NCBI RefSeq assembly: GCF_005434965.1
Contig: NZ_SKCI01000003.1
Coordinates: 490,990-554,989, forward strand
Direction of reading: 5' to 3'
Source of the DNA: Marimonas lutisalis
GTDB lineage: Bacteria; Pseudomonadota; Alphaproteobacteria; Rhodobacterales; Rhodobacteraceae
Length of the DNA stretch: 64,000 bases
A model generated the notes under the pieces. It was not told the DNA's origin, ran no database searches, and saw nothing but the letters and a program-made list of their open reading frames with translations. Position 1 is the stretch's first letter; every line of letters starts with the position of its first letter. The position numbers were made by a program, and so were the translations under genes. Below, piece after piece: positions 25,117 to 33,304 of the stretch.

Positions 25117-26415
25117 TTACTCGGCGCTGATCTGAAGTCCTGCCTCGCGGGCCTTGCGCTCGAACCACTTCTCGGCTTCGTCGTCGAAGTCGTCGGTGCG
25201 CACATAGCACGATGTCCGCGGGTGGTTGACCATGTTCGGGTCCGGTTCGATGTCCAGCGCCTCAAGGAAGGCCGGCAGGCCGATCCGGTCGATCGTCTCG
25301 CCCACACGCTCGTGTTCCAGCGCGTTATCGGCAAAGAACTCGACCACGTTTTCCGCGAATTCTTCAAGTTTCTCAAAGTCTTCGTCGGTTTCCAGCTTCA
25401 TGAACGGCACCACCATGATGCCCATCAGGTCACCGATTTTCAGCGAACGTTTGCCGCCGATCAGGATCGAGATGCCGCGGTCGTCGCCGGGCGACAGCGC
25501 CTTGGTCATGACGTTGATGCAGTGCATGCAGCGCACGCAGCTGGGGTTGTCGATTTCCAGCGTGTCATCGTCATTCAGAGAGATCGCTCGCGTCGGGCAC
25601 ATGTTGACCACCGTGTCGATGGTGTACTTGCGGCCCACCTCGGCGATGTGCTCCTTCACCTTCTCCTGGTTGATCTTGATGTCATCACGCCAGGTGCCGA
25701 TCACGGCAAAGTCGGCGCGGTGGATCGCGTTCACGCAGTCGTTGGCGCAGCCCGAGAACTTGAACTTGAACTTATAGGGCAGCGACGGGCGGTGCATTTC
25801 GTCCAAGAGGCTGTTGATGATGGTGCGGTGTGCGCGCACCTCGTCATAGCAGGACTGCTCGCAGCGGGCATGGCCCACGCAGCTCATCGCCGTCCGCAGC
25901 GCGGGGCCCGCGCCGCCAAGGTCGAAGCCGATCTCGTTCAGCGCGTCGAAGGCCTTTTGGGTGCCGGCGGTGTCGGTGCCCTGGAACATGATGTCACCCG
26001 ACTGCCCGTGGAAGGCAATCAGGCCCGAGCCATGCTCTTCCCAGATGTCGCACATCTTGCGCAGAACCTCGGTGTCATAGTGGTATCCCGCCGGCGGCAT
26101 CACGCGCAGCGTGTGGAATTCCTTCGATTCCGGGAACATGCTGGCCACTTCCGAAAACCGCGGGATGATGCCCCCGCCATACCCGAACACCGAAACCGTA
26201 CCGCCCTTCCAGAAACCCAGGCGCTTCTCGTAGGAGTGGTTCAACTGACCCAGCAGGTCGTTCATGATTCGCCGATTGTTCGGCGATCCTTCGTCACGCA
26301 GCCGCTTCAGGCCGGTCACGAAGCTCGGCCAGGGGCCGTCCTCGAGCTGGTCGAGGTGAGGGGTCGGATGGACGTCCTTGCCATCCAGGGTTTTCTTTGC
26401 GTCGCCGTCTTTCAC
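25117..26415 (-). CDS. dsrA: DsrA, reverse dissimilatory sulfite reductase alpha subunit
   Basis: This 432-aa protein is the first gene of the dsr operon. The siroheme-[4Fe-4S] ligand motifs CVGHARC (C-x5-C) and SGCANDCVNAI (C-x3-C) are intact, and the ferredoxin domain has MCPTRAIS and CVRCMHCINVM. The association with dsrEFH, dsrL, tusA and soe shows the oxidative (reverse) type. Siroheme would come from the divergently encoded CysG. Confidence 0.96.
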   Translation of the reverse strand: MKDGDAKKTLDGKDVHPTPHLDQLEDGPWPSFVTGLKRLRDEGSPNNRRIMNDLLGQLNHSYEKRLGFWKGGTVSVFGYGGGIIPRFSEVASMFPESKEFHTLRVMPPAGYHYDTEVLRKMCDIWEEHGSGLIAFHGQSGDIMFQGTDTAGTQKAFDALNEIGFDLGGAGPALRTAMSCVGHARCEQSCYDEVRAHRTIINSLLDEMHRPSLPYKFKFKFSGCANDCVNAIHRADFAVIGTWRDDIKINQEKVKEHIAEVGRKYTIDTVVNMCPTRAISLNDDDTLEIDNPSCVRCMHCINVMTKALSPGDDRGISILIGGKRSLKIGDLMGIMVVPFMKLETDEDFEKLEEFAENVVEFFADNALEHERVGETIDRIGLPAFLEALDIEPDPNMVNHPRTSCYVRTDDFDDEAEKWFERKAREAGLQISAE

Positions 26416-26561
26416 AACAGTCCTCCCAGAAATCTGGTTGCGGGTTCGGCCGGTTCGGCTCTGTCATTGGCCGGCGTGGTGATCTCGCGCGTTTCCCAAG
26501 ATCGCCCGCCTCAGCGTCCTCCCAGACCCGCGCCGGCATGGCATTTCACCTTTCTATCTAT

Positions 26562-26581
26562 ACATTACGATAAACGAATGT
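26562..26581. promoter_or_regulatory. Candidate operator in the dsrA/TauD divergent promoter region
   Basis: The 20-base element ACATTACGATAAACGAATGT has 5-bp perfect outer arms (ACATT/AATGT). Read on the minus strand it contains ATTC-N8-TAAT, near the ATTC-N8-GAAT pattern. It stands in an AT-rich patch of the 261-base gap, 147 bases before dsrA and 96 before the TauD-like gene, so it could control both. Confidence 0.5.
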
Positions 26582-26676
26582 AAAAAAAATATGCACTCTC
26601 GGATGCAGATTATTTTACGTTCGCATGTCCAGGCGGGCAACATCCGAGTTCAGGGAGAAGACCGGGCGCGACCGAA

Positions 26677-27588
26677 ATGCAGACAGAAACTCAACATAAA
26701 CAAAGCTTTAACTGGCAAAACCTGTCGGATGAAACGGCCTACCAGGCATGGCGTGCGACAAAATTGTCAGGCGCGGAAAATTGCCGCCGGCTCGCCCCCG
26801 TGGCGCTCGCAGATCTGGCCAATCCCGGCGAATCTGAGCAACAAGAAATCATCCGGCGCTGCCGGATGAGCAATTTTGCTATCTACAGCAGCCCGCCTGA
26901 GAAAGATGATTCCAAGGTCCGCCGCGACCTGCGGTCTTTCGCCGAGCGTTTCGGCCTGCGCATCGCCGAGGCGCACCGCTCGGGGGGCGACCAGGGCATC
27001 GTCGCGCTGCGTGTCTCCGACGCGCCGAAACAGCGCGGCTACATCCCCTACTCCACCCGCGCGATGAACTGGCACACCGACGGCTACTATAATGCGCCCG
27101 AGAACCGCATCTCGGCCTTCGTGCTGCATTGCGTCTCGCAGGCGGCCCAGGGCGGCACCAACGACATCCTCGATCCCGAGATCCTCTATATCCGCCTGCG
27201 TGACGAACATCCCGCCTACCTTCAGGCGCTGATGCACCCGCAGGCCATGACCATTCCCGAAAACACCGAACCCGACGGCTCGGTGCGTCCCGCCTCGGTC
27301 GGCCCGGTCTTCTATCCCGATCCCGGCACCGGCCAGATGCAGATGCGCTATACCGCGCGGACCCGCTCGATCGAATGGCGCGACGATCCCGCCACCCTTG
27401 AAGCCGAGGCGTTTCTGCGCGACTACCTCGCCACCGGCGATCCGCTGGCGGTGCGCATCCGGCTCGAGGCCGGCCAGGGCGTTCTCAACAACAACGTCCT
27501 GCACAACAGGACCGCATTCGAAAACGACGACGATACCGGGCGCCTCATTTTCCGCGTCCGCTTTCACAACAGGGTAGGAGAAGTCTGA
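26677..27588 (+). CDS. TauD/TfdA-like Fe(II)/2-oxoglutarate dioxygenase linked to dsr
   Basis: This 303-aa protein shows the facial-triad pattern of TauD-type dioxygenases: MNWHTDGYY (H-x-D) near residue 130 and a distal His in LNNNVLHNRTAF near residue 280, followed by an arginine-rich end (TGRLIFRVRFHN). The N-terminal ~80 residues do not match TauD well. It starts the plus-strand group divergent from dsrA. A role in releasing sulfite or sulfur from an organosulfur compound would fit, but the substrate is unknown. Confidence 0.8.
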   Translation: MQTETQHKQSFNWQNLSDETAYQAWRATKLSGAENCRRLAPVALADLANPGESEQQEIIRRCRMSNFAIYSSPPEKDDSKVRRDLRSFAERFGLRIAEAHRSGGDQGIVALRVSDAPKQRGYIPYSTRAMNWHTDGYYNAPENRISAFVLHCVSQAAQGGTNDILDPEILYIRLRDEHPAYLQALMHPQAMTIPENTEPDGSVRPASVGPVFYPDPGTGQMQMRYTARTRSIEWRDDPATLEAEAFLRDYLATGDPLAVRIRLEAGQGVLNNNVLHNRTAFENDDDTGRLIFRVRFHNRVGEV

Positions 27589-27589
27589 C

Positions 27590-27787
27590 ATGGCACGCCT
27601 CAGCGATCTGATCATCGGCCACCCCGAGGTCACCAGCTTCAAGGAGCTTGAAGAACTCGTGAAACACCTGGGCCAATCCGGCGAAGTGTTCATGGAGTTC
27701 GATCTCAAGCCGGATTACCGCGACACCCCCCGCAAATGGGAATGGATTCTCGAAACCGCCTTCACCAAGGGGCTCGAATATGACTGA
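27590..27787 (+). CDS. Hypothetical microprotein between the dioxygenase and cysG
   Basis: This 65-aa protein starts one base after the dioxygenase stop (TGACATGG), with GGAGAAG upstream. It is soluble and charged, with no cysteine: SFKELEELVKHLGQSGEVFMEFDLKPDYRDTPRKWEW. Tight coupling and overlap with the next gene support that it is real. I do not recognise the family. Confidence 0.68.
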   Translation: MARLSDLIIGHPEVTSFKELEELVKHLGQSGEVFMEFDLKPDYRDTPRKWEWILETAFTKGLEYD

Positions 27788-27992
27788 GGACTTCCGCGAA
27801 ATCGCCGCCTTCGACCTGCCTTACTCGCGCAAGGCCCAGGTGCGCGAGGTTACCTTCGACTCGGGCATGAAGATGACCCGCCTGATCCTGCGCGAAGGCA
27901 AACGCATCACCCAGGTCGACCTCGACGCCGACAGCGCCCGCAATCTCGCCGCCGCGCTGATCGAGGGCGCGGGCTCGGGCGGCAACGCCTGA
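27780..27992 (+). CDS. Hypothetical microprotein upstream of cysG
   Basis: This 70-aa protein overlaps the preceding gene by 8 bases. It has a beta-rich look (YSRKAQVREVTFDSGMKMTRLILREGKRITQVDLD) and ends in a Gly/Ala-rich tail. No cysteine or signal peptide is seen. Position in a four-gene run ending in cysG suggests a role with dsr cofactor or enzyme function, but none can be named. Confidence 0.68.
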   Translation: MTEDFREIAAFDLPYSRKAQVREVTFDSGMKMTRLILREGKRITQVDLDADSARNLAAALIEGAGSGGNA

Positions 27993-28010
27993 CAAAGAAG
28001 AAAGACACCC

Positions 28011-29447
28011 ATGGACAACCTGCCCATTTTCCTCGGCATCACCGGCAAGAAGGTCGTGGTCGACGGTGGCGAAACCGTCGCCGCGCGCCGCGTCGAGCGC
28101 GCGCTCTCCGCCGGCGCCCATGTCGAGGTGTTCGACCCGCACCCCACGCAGGAACTCGAACTGCTGCTCGACCATCCCAATGTCACCCATCATCCCCGCC
28201 TGCCCACGCGCGATGACATTCGCGGGGCGATGGTGGTCTGGGGGGCGTCCGAGGATGACGAACGCGACCAGCGCCTCTATCAATGGACGCGCGAAGAGGG
28301 CTGCCTGACCAACATCGCCGACAATCCGCCGATGTGCGATTTCATCACCCCTTCGATCGTCGACCGCTCTCCCATCGTCATCGCCATTTCCACCGGCGGC
28401 GTCGCGCCCGTGATCGGCCGCATCCTGCGCGCCCGGATCGAATCCACCCTGCCCGCCGCCTTCGGCCGGATGGCCGATTTCGTCGGCGGCTTCCGCGACA
28501 GGATCGCCGCCATCTTCGAGGACGGCCGCGACCGGCGCCATTTCTGGGAACGCATGATCGAAGGCCCGGCAGGCGACTTCTATCTTGCCGGCGAAGAAGA
28601 CCGCGCGACCCGCCAGATCGAACAGGACCTGCACGATGCCGCCACCGGCAAGACCAAGCCCGTTGGCGAAGTCTATCTCGTCGGTGCGGGGCCCGGCGAT
28701 CCCGATCTGCTCACCTTCCGCGCGCTGCGCCTGATGCAGCGCGCGGACGTGGTGCTCTATGATCGGCTGATCGGCGACGAGATTCTCAGCCTCGTGCGCC
28801 GCGACGCCGAGCGGATCTACGTGGGCAAGGCGCCCTCGAACCACACCATGTCGCAGGAGGAAATCTCGGACCTCATGGTCAAGCTCGCGCGCGAGGGCAA
28901 TCGCGTGCTGCGGCTCAAGGGCGGCGATCCCTTCATCTTCGGCCGCGGCGGTGAGGAAATCGAGGTGCTGGCCAAGGCCGGCATCGGTTTCCAGGTCGTG
29001 CCCGGCATCACCGCGGCCGCCGGCTGTGGCGCTTATGCCGGCATTCCGCTCACCCATCGTGGCCATGCGCAATCCTGCGTCTTCGTCACGGCGCATGGCC
29101 GCGGCGGGGTGCTGGGTCTCGATTGGGAGGCAATGGTGCGCCCGGGGCAGACCGTGGCCATCTACATGGGGCTGTCCTCGCTCGATGCGCTGGTCGAAGG
29201 ATTCGAGGCGCGCGGCGTCGACATGACCACGCCGGTGGCGGTGATCGAGAATGGCACCCGCCCCGACCAACGCGTGGTGACCGGCACGCTGACCGATATC
29301 GACGACCGTGTGGACGAGGCGAAACTGAAAGGCCCGGCGATGATCATCGTCGGCTCGGTGGTCACGCTGCGCGACATCCTCAACTGGGGCGCCGACGACG
29401 AGGTGCATGAGATGAGCCTCGCCTCGGCCAAGGGGATCGATCTCTGA
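28011..29447 (+). CDS. cysG: Siroheme synthase CysG
   Basis: This 478-aa bifunctional protein makes siroheme from uroporphyrinogen III, the cofactor of DsrAB. The N-terminal precorrin-2 dehydrogenase/ferrochelatase domain begins LPIFLGITGKKVVVDGGETVAARRVERAL. The C-terminal uroporphyrinogen methyltransferase has VYLVGAGPGDPDLLTFRAL, GGDPFIFGRGGEE and ITAAAGCGAYAGIPLTHR. An AAGAAAGACACCC stretch precedes the ATG. It lies in the gene group divergent from dsrA. Confidence 0.94.
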   Translation: MDNLPIFLGITGKKVVVDGGETVAARRVERALSAGAHVEVFDPHPTQELELLLDHPNVTHHPRLPTRDDIRGAMVVWGASEDDERDQRLYQWTREEGCLTNIADNPPMCDFITPSIVDRSPIVIAISTGGVAPVIGRILRARIESTLPAAFGRMADFVGGFRDRIAAIFEDGRDRRHFWERMIEGPAGDFYLAGEEDRATRQIEQDLHDAATGKTKPVGEVYLVGAGPGDPDLLTFRALRLMQRADVVLYDRLIGDEILSLVRRDAERIYVGKAPSNHTMSQEEISDLMVKLAREGNRVLRLKGGDPFIFGRGGEEIEVLAKAGIGFQVVPGITAAAGCGAYAGIPLTHRGHAQSCVFVTAHGRGGVLGLDWEAMVRPGQTVAIYMGLSSLDALVEGFEARGVDMTTPVAVIENGTRPDQRVVTGTLTDIDDRVDEAKLKGPAMIIVGSVVTLRDILNWGADDEVHEMSLASAKGIDL

Positions 29448-29980
29448 CCTGCCCTCCCGGCGCAGGTTTTGCGCCGGCTCCGCGCTGCACGCCCGCATTG
29501 GCCACGGGTTCGAGGTGCCGCCTGCGGTTCCGTCGCGCCAGTGAGTATTTGTGCCAAGAAAGAACGGATCGGCTTGACCTGCAGTTGGCCGCTCCTGGCA
29601 CGGTACCGCACGGCGGGTTAACCTAACAAAGCGTAAAGATTTGCCGCGCTGCGGCGGTGCATGCATGTCAGCCGGATGTCAGCCGCGGATCACCCCCTTG
29701 GGTTCGCGGCACCGCAGCGCCGTTAACCCGACCGTACGCCGATTCCCCGGGCGGTCTGCACGACCAGCTCGGAAAGGCGGCCACGTTGCCGCAACACGCT
29801 GGCTCAAAGCGAAAAGCGGACCACGCTGCCGAGCCGAAAGCGATGGCCGCGCGTGCCAGGCCTGGCGGTGTTCCGCGGGCTACCGAAAAACGTCCCGGCG
29901 GTTAGGGATGGCCAGCAAACCATTGGAAAATTTAAATTATCCCGGCCGCCAGCGCGTTCACTTTCGCCACCCCGAAAACG
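29448..29980. other. Non-coding stretch after cysG
   Basis: About 530 bases hold no credible ORF. A weak hairpin, CCGGCGCA/TGCGCCGG (29457-29464 with 29470-29477), lies just after the cysG stop and may help termination, though no T tract follows. Confidence 0.55.
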
Positions 29981-30006
29981 ACTGAGGCGGGGTAACCCCG
30001 CCTCAG
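29978..30006 (-). terminator. Terminator downstream of the RTX gene
   Basis: The 11-bp perfect stem CTGAGGCGGGG/CCCCGCCTCAG (29982-29992 with 29996-30006) has a 3-base loop. On the minus strand it is followed by TCGTTTTC. It lies 26 bases beyond the RTX stop. Confidence 0.75.
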
Positions 30007-30032
30007 ATCAATGCACGTATTTGGTCGACGCC

Positions 30033-30658
30033 TCAGAAGATGAAGTCGTTGGCGTCCAGGTCCGTAAGCAGCACATTCTCCAACCGGATCGACGACGCAC
30101 CCCCGGTGGTAATCACCACATCCGCACCATCCTCGACCGCAACCGCTGTCACACCATCGAAGTCAACGATCGTGGAAAGTCCCGAGAAATCAATCCTCTC
30201 GGCATCGTTGGTTGCCTCGAAGTCCGTGATGACATCCACACCGTGGCCATCTGCAAAGACGAAGGTGTCGCTATCCTGGTTGCCCTGCATGGTGTCATTG
30301 TCCTGACCACCGATGAGCAGGTCGCTTCCACGGCCGCCCAGCATGAAGTCATTACCGGTACCACCATCCAGCGTGTCATCCCCACGACCACCGCGCATGT
30401 TGTCATGCCCGCGCCGACCGATCAGCATGTCATTGCCGTCATCTGCTTCCATCCGGTCGCGGCCCTTGCCGCCGTCGAGCTCGTCATCGCCGTCGCCGCC
30501 GAACATGGTATCGCGGCCTTTGCGTGCACGAAGAACGTCGTTGCCGCGGTCACCATCCAGGAAGTTGTCGCTCAGGTCGGTCGACAGCAGGTCGTCGTAA
30601 TCGGTGCCGATCACGCCCTCGATCCCATCATAGAGATCGTCCGCCGCGGCGCGCGCAT
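30033..30658 (-). CDS. RTX calcium-binding repeat protein, C-terminal piece
   Basis: This 208-aa frame has many GGxGxDxxx-type nonapeptide repeats (DGDRGNDVLRA, GGDGDDELDGG, GGRGDDTLDGG, GGTGNDFMLGG) and ends in ...LTDLDANDFIF, a typical type I secretion C-terminus. An ATG at 30658 sits six bases after a perfect AGGAGG (30665-30670), so the piece could be translated alone. It more likely was the end of a larger protein, because the adjacent upstream fragment (30669-31538) ends in the RTX context and is shifted by one frame. Confidence 0.7.
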
Positions 30659-30668
30659 TACCCGCCTC

Positions 30669-31538
30669 CTAGTTCAGGAAGTCGACCCGCGCGCGTTCGG
30701 CCGCGTCGGCATAGCTGACGATGTCGAAGCCATCGCCGCCGGAGAGGCTGTCTCCGCCGAGGCCGCCGACGAGTGTATCGTCGCCGAGCAGGGCAAAGAT
30801 CGCGTCCTGTCCATCGTTTCCGGTGATCAGTTCCGACGCATCGGTTCCCTCGATGAAGTTGTAGGCAGCGTCCAGCACGGCCAGCGACGGCGCGGAGAGC
30901 AGGCTTTCCAGCGTGCCGCGCCCATCAGTGTAGCTCACCTCGACCGTCAGGATCGAGCCGACCTCGTCCTGGCCAGGCGTGAAGGTAAGCCCGGTTGCAC
31001 CGACAATGGCCACATCATCCGCAAACCACTGATAGTTCAGCATGCCCAGGCCGTCGGCATCGGCAAGCCCGGAGACGAGAACCGCCAACTCGCTTGCCTC
31101 TTGCGCGACACCCGAGATCGACACCGTGCCGACGGGATCGTCGTTGACCGGAAGCAGGTCGATCACACCGGTCGCAGCGACCGTTTCGTCACCATCGGTC
31201 ACGTCGAAGGTGAAGCTCACCTCAGTGTCGTCATCAGCCGCCGGCGTGAAGGTCCAGGTGCCGTCACCATTGTCCACGAGGACACCCGCACCGGCGCTGA
31301 TCGCCAGGTTCTCGGCCACGAGCGCGCCCGCATCGGCAAGGTCCACGTCGGACGCGATCGACAGCAGGTCGTCCTGCTCGATCAGGATCGGCAGCGCATC
31401 CTCGTCTTCCATTGCCAGCACGGGCCCGCTGACCACCGACGCGTCGTTGGCACAGCTGATCGTCAGCGTCACGGTTTGCGAGACGGTATCCGACCCTGAA
31501 ACCACGTCGAGGCTGATCTCGTAGATTGCTGCCTCACC
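30669..31538 (-). pseudogene. RTX/cadherin-like surface protein, middle fragment
   Basis: The frame is open from a TAA at 31539-31541 to a TAG at 30669-30671. It encodes repeated Ig/cadherin-like modules (FTFDVTDGDETVAATGVIDLLPVNDDPVGTVSISG; EVSYTDGRGTLES) followed by one RTX block (ELITGNDGQDAIFALLGDDTLVGGLGG). It ends RARVDFLN-stop, where RTX proteins normally continue into the type of sequence found in the next fragment one frame away. No plausible start codon with a site opens it. I read it as a decayed gene. Confidence 0.65.
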
Positions 31539-31692
31539 TTAATTCAGGAAGTGGAAATCGGCACGGTCGTGGCTGGAAGTACCATCGCCATTGTTGGTGA
31601 TAAGGCTGAGATCGGCGGTGGCAGATCCGATCGCTACCGCAATGGCAACCGAGGCGTCGTTGATCACCGGCGTATCGCCGTAGTCAACGGTT
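31539..31692 (-). pseudogene. RTX/cadherin-like surface protein, small upstream fragment
   Basis: A short frame on the minus strand reads VDYGDTPVINDASVAIAVA ... SLITNNGDGTSSHDRADFHFLN-stop. Its TAA is in the same frame as the following fragment, so one stop separates them. The composition (Asp/Gly/Ala-rich, repeat-protein style) matches the downstream fragments. No N-terminal part of the protein is seen. Confidence 0.5.
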
Positions 31693-31927
31693 TGGCATTA
31701 ACCACGATTCAAGTTTTTCACCTCGTAGCCGCATCGTGGGAGAATTTTGAAAGCGAGTCTGCCATTATAAGAGCATTGACCACAGTCGCTTCCTTTTCTC
31801 CGCCCTTAAGGGGCTGTGGCGGCAACCGGTTGTTCAAATGGACACTTCCCGGCCCTGTGCCAGGGCCTCGGCGATGCCTGCCACGGCACCTACAAACAGG
31901 TTCCTATGACCAGGCCCCGGCAAAGTG

Positions 31928-33304
31928 TCAGTACTGCACCATTCCCTCCACGCAGTCGCTCCAGTTGACCGCAAAGCTGCCATTGCTTGCTATGAACTTG
32001 ACGTTGGTCATTTTGCCATCGACGTAGAAGACGCTGAGCTTCATTCGCGCGCCATGCTGGGTCACGAGTTTGTCGCCATCCCTGGTGTTGAGTGCCGTGA
32101 AACTGATGCGTGGCGACTCGATGATCTCCTGCAGGATGAATGGTGACGTGGTGTGGTTCGCAAATGCGCCCTCAACCGCGGATTGCGCGGCCTCGGCATC
32201 AAGCTCCGAGAGAATCCTGAGTGACTGCGCACCAGAGGATGTAGAGGACGTGCCGCTCTCTTTCAGGACGAAGGAACGGTCCTCGGCTGGCAATGATCCG
32301 AGCTGCTCCATCGGGACCAGCTTGCCGGAAACCAGCTCGATCACGGCGCCGGGCTCAACGCGCCATGTACGCGGCATCATCTCGCGCAGCAGCGTGTCAT
32401 GCTCGTCTCCAAGTTCCTGCTTCCAGGTCGACCGGAGTTCCGGATCCCAGAAAAGGCACATCCATTCCTTTTCATCGAGCGACTGCTTGCATGTGTTGAT
32501 CGATTGGACAGCGCCGGCGAAATAGGCATCGAGCAGCGGTGCCATACCTGGATGGGTCATCTCGGCGATTTCGTAAATATCGATGAAGCGGTCGAAGACG
32601 TGGATCTGCTTCTCGTTGCCATCCGGCTGCCGCAACAACAGTCGCTCACCATCGAAATGCAGGCTGGCCAGTTCCTCACCGCCGATCGCCAGCGCATCGA
32701 CCCCTTCACGCTGCAACCGGGCCGCGATCGGTATCGCCTCGTCGATGATGTACCACCAGATTGGATGTGGCGCGGTCAATAACGCCAGCGTTTTCCCAGG
32801 CCAGCGACGTTTGAAGGCTTCGGCGTAGTTGCGGATCAGGCCGTTGTCACCATCCAGACCATAGAGTTCGGCCATAGCGGCCGTGTCGTAGCGCGCGCAG
32901 ACGGTAATCTCCAACTCGACGAATTTCGGATTCCAGTCGCGGTCGAACACCACGTCAGGGCGTGGCATGAGCGGCAGCGCATCGGGTTGGGCGCGATTCA
33001 GCAAGGCATAATTGGGCGTCATCCGCTTCTCGAGCCGGCTCTGTATCCACGGTTCGCGGAGAAAAAGCGCGTTGGCCACCTCGAAAAACCGCTTCAACGC
33101 CGGCCCGGCCTTTCGCATCTTCTCGATGGCGTTGTCGGGCAGTTCGAACGGCTCCTCAGCAATCAGCCAGTCTGCGCGTTCTTCGGGATTGTCCCTTGAG
33201 AGCGTGCGGTTAAGTTCCTCTTTGACCTTCAGCAATCGCTGGCGTTCGGGCGTGTCTTCCTCTGAAACGATGGTCTCGATCCGGTTCGATTCGCGCAGTT
33301 TCAC
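31928..33304 (-). CDS. ATP-grasp-like ligase of an undescribed five-gene operon
   Basis: I chose the GTG at 33304 (VKLRESNRIETIVSEEDTPE), which overlaps the MFS stop as GTGA; the longer frame reads antisense-like residues. The 458-aa protein has features like circularly permuted ATP-grasp enzymes. The middle has RPDVVFDRDWNPKFVELEIT (an acidic metal/carboxylate-type site), and the C-terminal third has SFVLKESGTSSTSSGAQSL (Lys followed by a Gly/Ser-rich loop) and PFILQEIIESPR (hinge strand). This suggests a carboxylate-amine ligase that joins amino acids. The match is by motif only; the family is not certain. Confidence 0.6.
   Translation of the reverse strand: MKLRESNRIETIVSEEDTPERQRLLKVKEELNRTLSRDNPEERADWLIAEEPFELPDNAIEKMRKAGPALKRFFEVANALFLREPWIQSRLEKRMTPNYALLNRAQPDALPLMPRPDVVFDRDWNPKFVELEITVCARYDTAAMAELYGLDGDNGLIRNYAEAFKRRWPGKTLALLTAPHPIWWYIIDEAIPIAARLQREGVDALAIGGEELASLHFDGERLLLRQPDGNEKQIHVFDRFIDIYEIAEMTHPGMAPLLDAYFAGAVQSINTCKQSLDEKEWMCLFWDPELRSTWKQELGDEHDTLLREMMPRTWRVEPGAVIELVSGKLVPMEQLGSLPAEDRSFVLKESGTSSTSSGAQSLRILSELDAEAAQSAVEGAFANHTTSPFILQEIIESPRISFTALNTRDGDKLVTQHGARMKLSVFYVDGKMTNVKFIASNGSFAVNWSDCVEGMVQY

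Noticed and set aside
29853..31499. A 548-codon plus-strand frame over the RTX region
   Set aside because: RTX repeats read on the opposite strand give a long open but meaningless frame.
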